In this document: positions 4,927-9,016 of the stretch, piece after piece
Position numbering within the stretch: position 1 is the stretch's first letter
Layout of the letters: each line of letters opens with the position of its first letter
NCBI GenBank assembly: GCA_913009865.1
Contig: CAJVYK010000082.1
Location: 1 to 9,016 of the forward strand
Direction of reading: 5' to 3'
DNA from: an uncultured bacterium
GTDB taxonomy: Bacteria; Planctomycetota; Phycisphaerae; Sedimentisphaerales; Anaerobacaceae
DNA: 9,016 bases
The notes under the pieces: generated by a model
The model's database searches: none
What the model saw: the letters and a program-made list of their open reading frames with translations, nothing else
Told to the model about the DNA's origin: nothing
Program-made: the position numbers and the translations under genes

Positions 4927-6738
4927 CTACTCAGCCGGCACAGGCCCGACCAAGGCCTGGTAATCGGTGAATGTTGACCTGTCACCGGTGCGAATCATCT
5001 CTGCAAGGGCTGTTATCTTTGGTGTATTTTTGGTTATGTATCTGCGGGCGATCACTGCCTTGCGTTCTTTCATAGGGACTGTATGGCCGTTATTAGGTTG
5101 ACCGTCTTCAGCGACTGCAACTTCCATATCGACTTTGCTGCTCGCCTGAGCGCAAAACAGGAAGCCATTAATCAAATCTATTGCGATATCGACTAGCGCT
5201 CTGCCGTAAAGGTCCATATAATCGATGCCGGCCTTTTTACAGAAGGCGATTGAGCTTTTTAATTGTTCTGTTCCCTCGGCAAGTTTTTCGAGCAAATCCT
5301 TTACTTCGGGGCCGAACTGTTGGCCGGCCAGTTCTGCAATGAATTTTTCGGCTGTGCCGCTGCAGACACCGCGGACCGCAGCGACAACCTGCAGTTGGCT
5401 CGTTCCTTCATAAATTGTGGTAATTCTTGCATCGCGGGCGTGTCGTTCACAGGCGTAGTCCCGCATATAGCCGCTGCCTCCGAGCACCTGCATAGAATCG
5501 TAAGCTACACTGTTGCACATCTCGGAACAATAATATTTACTCATTGGTGTCAGCATTGACGCATATCTTTTGTATTTTCGTAATTCGTTCTTAAGCTGCT
5601 TAATTCGTATCTCGTTTTTCGCTTCACGCTTCACGCTTAACGCTTCACGTTCCAATCCGAGTTCGATATCCACTATGCGTGAAGTTTCGTACAGAAGTGC
5701 CCGGCTTGCTTCGATATCAATCTTCATATCGATGAGCATATCACGGACTGCCGGCAGCTTTTCAATAGCCACTGCGAACTGTTTTCTGCTGGCGGCATAA
5801 TCACGGGCTATACGGTAAGTAGCTTCGGCGATACCGAGCGATTGAGAGGCAATGCCGATGCGCGCGCCGTTCATTAAGGCCATAACGTAAGTTACAAGAC
5901 CTCGCTGGCGTTCGCCGATTAGTTGGCAGGGAGTATTGTCGAAGAATATCTCGCATGTTGGCGAGCCGTGTATGCCCAGTTTATCTTCCAATCGGCGGAT
6001 GTGGACTGTAGGGCCTCTGTCGCAGACGAACAAGCTCAGTCCCAGCCCTCCGGCCCTGTCCGGCTCACTGCGGGCCAGTACCAACAGCACTTCGCCGCAG
6101 CCGTTGGTTATGAACCGCTTTACACCGTGCAGGAACCAGTTGCCGTCATCGTCTGTAAAAGCACGCAGCTTAACCGCCTGTAAATCCGAGCCGGCATCCG
6201 GCTCGGTCAATACCATAGCGCCGGTTACCTTGCCGGCGGCAAAATCATGCAGGTATTTCTGCCTGATTTCTTCAGAAGCATAAGCGTTGATAGTTTCGGC
6301 AATTCCCTGTAAGCCGAATATATTCATAAGTGAAGCGTCCGCTCGCGAGACGATCTCGGTAGCCATTGAGTAAATAAGATTCGGGAAATTAAGCCCCCCG
6401 AATCTATATGGCAGTATAAGGCCCATCACCTCGGCTTTGGCAAGTTTTTCGAGAGACTCGGCGATACCCTTTGCATAAGTTACGGAGCCATCTTCGTTAA
6501 GGGTATTACCCTGGCGGTCAACGTCTTCTGCACGCGGTGCGATGAAGTCTCCGCTTAATTGTCCTAATGAATCCAGCACCATATCGTAATTTTGTATTGC
6601 CTCATCGGCGTCAGCCGGTGCGTAGTCGAATTCGTTTGCAAACTTAAAGCCATCTTCGCAAACTGCCGCTAATTTGCCCGGCTCTGTATGCCTGAACAAG
6701 AATTGTATATCGTCGTTATCCCTGTAAAAGTTCGCCAT
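4927..6738 (-). CDS. Acyl-CoA dehydrogenase, long form with C-terminal extension
   Basis: A FAD enzyme that oxidises an acyl-CoA to the trans-2-enoyl-CoA and hands electrons to EtfAB, encoded just upstream. The 603 residues exceed classical short/medium-chain enzymes (about 380) and fit the ~600-residue class with a C-terminal helical domain. Visible in order: N-terminal helical region (about 40-165), the FAD/substrate beta-domain motif VTGAMVLTEPDAGSD (171-185), GIHGSPTCEIFFDN (255-268), the C-terminal core with GGSGYMRDY (420-428), and IYEGTSQLQ (442-450), whose Glu 444 is at the position of the usual catalytic base. Residues about 460-603 are the extension. Residues 363-379 (from EREALSVKRE) are encoded by a 7-base repeat array inserted in frame. 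Chain-length preference cannot be read. The start is ATG, with a weak AGGA about 10 bases upstream. Confidence 0.92.
   Translation of the reverse strand: MANFYRDNDDIQFLFRHTEPGKLAAVCEDGFKFANEFDYAPADADEAIQNYDMVLDSLGQLSGDFIAPRAEDVDRQGNTLNEDGSVTYAKGIAESLEKLAKAEVMGLILPYRFGGLNFPNLIYSMATEIVSRADASLMNIFGLQGIAETINAYASEEIRQKYLHDFAAGKVTGAMVLTEPDAGSDLQAVKLRAFTDDDGNWFLHGVKRFITNGCGEVLLVLARSEPDRAGGLGLSLFVCDRGPTVHIRRLEDKLGIHGSPTCEIFFDNTPCQLIGERQRGLVTYVMALMNGARIGIASQSLGIAEATYRIARDYAASRKQFAVAIEKLPAVRDMLIDMKIDIEASRALLYETSRIVDIELGLEREALSVKREAKNEIRIKQLKNELRKYKRYASMLTPMSKYYCSEMCNSVAYDSMQVLGGSGYMRDYACERHARDARITTIYEGTSQLQVVAAVRGVCSGTAEKFIAELAGQQFGPEVKDLLEKLAEGTEQLKSSIAFCKKAGIDYMDLYGRALVDIAIDLINGFLFCAQASSKVDMEVAVAEDGQPNNGHTVPMKERKAVIARRYITKNTPKITALAEMIRTGDRSTFTDYQALVGPVPAE
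5604..5652 (-). repeat. 7-base tandem array inside the acyl-CoA dehydrogenase gene
   Basis: Seven contiguous 7-base units occupy 49 bases; two are exactly CACGCTT (5625-5631, 5632-5638), with AACGCTT next. All seven carry CG at the third and fourth position. TAATTCGTATCTCGT (5601-5615) is identical to 7804-7818, at the start of the array before etfA. On the coding strand the main unit reads GTGAAGC. Confidence 0.85.
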
Positions 6739-6775
6739 AACCTATCCTGTCTGTTCAATTTGCCTTTTGGCTTTT

Positions 6776-7804
6776 TTATACTTTTTCCTTAATCGATTTT
6801 ATCATTTCGGGCACAACAACGTTTAGGTCGCCGACTATTCTGTAATGTGCAACGTTGAAAATGGGTGCGTCGGGGTCGTTGTTGATTGCGATAATTTTTT
6901 GGCTCTGGCTCATTCCAGCCTGGTGTTGAATTGCACCGCTGATTCCAACGGCTATATACAAGCTGGGCCGAACGGTTGTGCCGGTTTGGCCGACCTGATG
7001 GTCGTGGTCGATAAAGCCCAGGTCAACCGCCGCTCTGGTAGCCGCCGGCGCCGCTCCGAGACAATTTGCTAAATCCCATATAAGTTTGAAATTATCCTTA
7101 CTGCCTACGCCTGCTCCGCCGGCAACGATAATCCTTGCGGCTTTGAGGTCGATTTTCTTCGGGCGTTTGTGTTCCTGGAGAATTTCCAGGGGTAAATCCT
7201 GTTGGGATAATTTTACGCTCTCTGTGATAATTTCACCTTTTCGAGTAACGTCCGGCTCCGGCGGCGGCATCACGCCTTCGCGGACGGTAGCCATTTGCGG
7301 CCAGCGGTCGTAATTTATGATGGTAGCGATTATATTTCCGCCGAAGGCCGGTCGTATCTGAAAGAGCAGGTTTTCGTGCATTTGTCCGTTTTTGCCGGGC
7401 TGGTGGTTGCCGATTTGCAGGTCGGTGCAGTCAGCGGTAAGTCCGGCCTTTACGGCACTTGCAATTCGAGGAGCCAGGTCTCGGCCGGCAATAGTTGCTC
7501 CGTAGAGTACAATCTGCGGCTGATGCTTGTGAATCAAATCGAAGATTACTTTTGCATAGCTGTTGGTCTGATATTGCTCAAGTAAAGGATGCTCCGCAAG
7601 ATATACCTTATCAGCCCCGCAGTATATTAGTTTTGCCGCAGAATCTTTTGCATTGTCGCCCAGAAGGACCGCTGCTAATTTAACGCCGAGCGTATCAGCC
7701 AGACTACGGGCTTTGCTCATCAGTTCGATGGGTGTATCCTCTAATTGGCCGTTATGCTGCTCGGCAAAAACCCACACTTCACCTTTTCTATTCACATCTA
7801 TCAT
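6776..7804 (-). CDS. etfA: Electron transfer flavoprotein subunit alpha
   Basis: It pairs with EtfB and carries the mobile FAD that takes electrons from the dehydrogenase. The 342 residues match normal EtfA length with no extra ferredoxin domain. Residues about 8-200 form the N-terminal adenine-nucleotide-like alpha/beta domain. The C-terminal FAD domain starts near RIIVAGGAGVGSKDNF (224-239) and contains VGQTGTTVRPSLYIA (271-285), GISGAIQH (287-294) and IAINNDPDAPIF (305-316), the classical FAD-binding signature. The start is ATG, but the 60 bases back to the etfB stop are mostly a 7-base repeat array and no convincing Shine-Dalgarno is seen. The acyl-CoA dehydrogenase follows after 37 bases. 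Whether the complex bifurcates electrons depends on EtfB and on partners outside the window. Confidence 0.95.
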   Translation of the reverse strand: MIDVNRKGEVWVFAEQHNGQLEDTPIELMSKARSLADTLGVKLAAVLLGDNAKDSAAKLIYCGADKVYLAEHPLLEQYQTNSYAKVIFDLIHKHQPQIVLYGATIAGRDLAPRIASAVKAGLTADCTDLQIGNHQPGKNGQMHENLLFQIRPAFGGNIIATIINYDRWPQMATVREGVMPPPEPDVTRKGEIITESVKLSQQDLPLEILQEHKRPKKIDLKAARIIVAGGAGVGSKDNFKLIWDLANCLGAAPAATRAAVDLGFIDHDHQVGQTGTTVRPSLYIAVGISGAIQHQAGMSQSQKIIAINNDPDAPIFNVAHYRIVGDLNVVVPEMIKSIKEKV

Positions 7805-7806
7805 AA

Positions 7807-7841
7807 TTCGTATCTCGTATCCCGTATCTGGTATCTCGCAT
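7807..7841 (-). repeat. 7-base tandem array between etfB and etfA
   Basis: Five units begin at 7807, 7814, 7821, 7828 and 7835; they have the pattern xxCGTAT with one CGCAT and one GGTAT variant. Period-7 spacing decays further right (to about 7862). Read on the coding strand the unit is GAGATAC. The array takes up the leader of etfA directly before its ATG. Confidence 0.8.
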
Positions 7842-7864
7842 CGAGTAGCTACTCATCCACTCAT

Positions 7865-8779
7865 TCACGCAATAGTTTTATCTTCAATCAACTCGTGTAT
7901 CATATCTGAGATTGCCTTTTCGTTCGGCTCAACGTCTTTACTTTCTTTCGCAGCCAGGACAACACTCTGGATGCGATGGACTTTAGTTGGCGAGCCGCTT
8001 CTGCCGCACCAGCTCAAATCTGCGTCAATAGAGTCTAAGTCCCACTGTTCGATTAACAAGCCCTTTTCTTCGAATTCACGGCATTTGTGCTCAGTGAGTT
8101 CTTTAATATCTGCCTCGTCTGCGTTTGGATTTTCCGTTTTGATTTTTTGTCCGACTTCAATCGGCGTATGTGCGTTTTTATATTTCATCATTTTTTTTGC
8201 CGCCGCAACTCTCGGCTCATTTGCCTCGCCGGTAACGGTCAGCAGAACCGCAAGCTCACTCTTAACCTGCTGGAAGCCGTTTCCGATATTTCGCCGAACT
8301 GTTATTGATTTGTCGGAAAGTTCTATAAGCTCTTCAATGTATGTAATCTGTGTGATACCCAGTTTCTCAGCCAGTTGCGGGCCGACCTGTGCGGTATCGC
8401 CGTCTATTGCCTGTCTGCCGCAAAGAACGATATCATAATCAGCTATTTTTTTGACCGCACAGCTTAGAATGTAACTGGTTGCCAATGTATCGCTTGCGGC
8501 ACATCGCCGGTCGGTAATGAGTATTGCCTCGTCAACTCCTCGGAAAAGCGAATCGCGAAGAATCGTAGCTGCCGCCGGCAGTCCCATCGTTAGAACTGTT
8601 ACCTTACCGCCGAATTTGTCTTTAATTTGAAGAGCTAATTCAAGTGCATTAAGGTCTTCCGGATTGAAAATGGCCGGCAAAGCAGAGCGGTTAACGGTAC
8701 CGTCATCGTTCATTGCCTGGCCTGTAATCCTTTTAGTATCAGGAACTTGCTTGATTAGAACGACACAATTGTAAGCCAC
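7865..8779 (-). CDS. etfB: Electron transfer flavoprotein subunit beta
   Basis: Partner of EtfA in the flavoprotein that collects electrons from acyl-CoA dehydrogenase. The N-terminus VVLIKQVPDT (6-15), NPEDLNALELAL (39-50) and GRQAIDGDTAQVGP (121-134) are EtfB signatures. The last motif is the form I associate with FixA-like and clostridial bifurcating ETFs, in which EtfB holds a second FAD, rather than AMP-binding mitochondrial-type ETFs; this is family knowledge, not proof. At 304 residues it is about 40-50 longer than usual. The extra length is a charged segment (about 205-255) before the conserved GSPTKV (262-267), plus a C-terminal tail. The start is GTG with AAGGAG seven bases upstream. 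The ATG at 8786 is out of frame. It is the first gene of the operon. Confidence 0.94.
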   Translation of the reverse strand: MAYNCVVLIKQVPDTKRITGQAMNDDGTVNRSALPAIFNPEDLNALELALQIKDKFGGKVTVLTMGLPAAATILRDSLFRGVDEAILITDRRCAASDTLATSYILSCAVKKIADYDIVLCGRQAIDGDTAQVGPQLAEKLGITQITYIEELIELSDKSITVRRNIGNGFQQVKSELAVLLTVTGEANEPRVAAAKKMMKYKNAHTPIEVGQKIKTENPNADEADIKELTEHKCREFEEKGLLIEQWDLDSIDADLSWCGRSGSPTKVHRIQSVVLAAKESKDVEPNEKAISDMIHELIEDKTIA

Positions 8780-8786
8780 TTAGCAT

Positions 8787-8792
8787 CTCCTT
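8787..8792 (-). promoter_or_regulatory. Ribosome binding site of etfB
   Basis: AAGGAG on the minus strand with a 7-base spacer to GTG 8779. It fixes the GTG start, since the nearby ATG (8786) overlaps the spacer and is in another frame. Confidence 0.8.
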
Positions 8793-8834
8793 GTCAGTTA
8801 CTACTTTACTCGTATCGATTTTTGAAAAAACATT

Positions 8835-8863
8835 AGTTTAGTGGGAGCGGACGCCCAAGTCAA
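8835..8863 (-). promoter_or_regulatory. Candidate sigma70-type promoter of the etfB-etfA-acd-HAD operon
   Basis: On the minus strand TTGACT (8863-8858, five of six to TTGACA) is followed after exactly 17 bases by TAAACT (8840-8835, four of six to TATAAT). Predicted transcription would start near 8828, leaving a leader of about 50 bases before GTG 8779. A small inverted pair CAACT/AGTTG (8861-8865, 8875-8879) overlaps the -35 box and could be an operator or chance. Confidence 0.5.
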
Positions 8864-8919
8864 CTCTAAAAGTAAGTTGGTTTGGAATCCGGGTGCACTT
8901 CACGTTTGTAGGTAAAAAA

Positions 8920-8990
8920 GCCCTCCGGTATGTGAGATATTGAAAAAAACCACTAAAATAGTGGAAAAACATTATCTCGCTATGGAGGGC
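8920..8990 (+). promoter_or_regulatory. Long imperfect hairpin sequestering a ribosome binding site
   Basis: GCCCTCC (8920-8926) pairs fully with GGAGGGC (8984-8990). Inside, after small bulges, GTGAGATA (8932-8939 with one bulge upstream) pairs with TATCTCGC (8973-8980) allowing one G-U pair. The tip is a perfect 6-base stem CCACTA/TAGTGG (8950-8955, 8959-8964) with an AAA loop, set off by A-rich internal loops. GGAGGG (8984-8989) is the Shine-Dalgarno of ATG 8997, so folding would block translation. Confidence 0.6.
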
Positions 8991-8996
8991 AAAAAA

Positions 8997-9016
8997 ATGT
9001 ATGAAGAAATTTTAGA
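8997..9016 (+). CDS. Start of an unidentified gene (3' truncated by window end)
   Basis: ATG 8997 opens a frame encoding MYEEIL before the window ends. GGAGGG (8984-8989) with a 7-base A-rich spacer is a very good ribosome binding site and favours this start over ATG 8982, which overlaps that site. Six residues allow no family call. It is divergent from etfB. The hairpin covering the ribosome binding site is a feature known for some transposase genes, so an insertion-sequence gene is one possibility, but nothing here proves it. Confidence 0.45.

Noticed and set aside
6762..6780. GCC-TTTT-GGC followed by a T run, resembling a terminator on the + strand
   Set aside because: The stem is three pairs only, and no + strand gene precedes it.
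7653..8438. 261-codon + strand frame opposite etfB and the etfA start
   Set aside because: It is antisense to two strongly supported genes, is serine-rich as expected for such a shadow, and shows no recognisable motif or ribosome binding site.
8841..8856. TGGG...CCCA palindrome in the promoter spacer as an operator
   Set aside because: Only the outer four pairs match cleanly; the inner bases need bulges and leave a loop that is too small.

Overview
The window is most likely one end of an assembled metagenomic contig from a Gram-negative anaerobe. Gene content (Kdo synthesis, an LptC-like LPS-transport protein, a long acyl-CoA dehydrogenase with EtfAB) and the style of the LptC-like protein suggest Planctomycetota, perhaps Phycisphaerae or Sedimentisphaerales. 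That placement is by recall and needs a search. Bases 11-87 are not biology: they are an untrimmed Illumina P7/TruSeq adapter with a poly-T run, so genomic sequence starts at about 88.

Left half (+ strand): a 5'-truncated hypothetical gene (88-324), kdsD (371-1348), kdsC (1482-1994) and a 715-residue LptC-like protein (2078-4225). The order kdsD-kdsC-lptC matches the classical Kdo/LPS-transport cluster of Enterobacteria. KdsD makes arabinose-5-phosphate, KdsC dephosphorylates Kdo-8-phosphate, and LptC links the inner-membrane exporter to the periplasmic bridge. No lptA or lptB follows; the long C-terminal half of the LptC-like protein may stand in for LptA.

Right half (- strand, read right to left): etfB (8779-7865), etfA (7804-6776), a 603-residue acyl-CoA dehydrogenase (6738-4927) and a HAD phosphatase (4918-4238). 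They look like one operon behind a sigma70-like promoter at 8863-8835. The dehydrogenase passes electrons from an acyl-CoA to the EtfAB flavoprotein. The two operons converge with a 12-base gap. The right edge carries a strong imperfect hairpin that pairs with the ribosome binding site of a new + strand gene, of which only six codons are visible.

The most unusual content is a family of degenerate tandem repeats with a 7-base period. They fill the gaps before kdsC, lptC and etfA, and they also lie in frame inside the acyl-CoA dehydrogenase and repeatedly inside the LptC-like gene. In most arrays a CG step recurs every seven bases while the other five vary. The LptC-like gene also holds two other dispersed-repeat types (PAKAG-type and LSKAEGVEG-type), so its middle third is a repeat-built linker between conserved ends.
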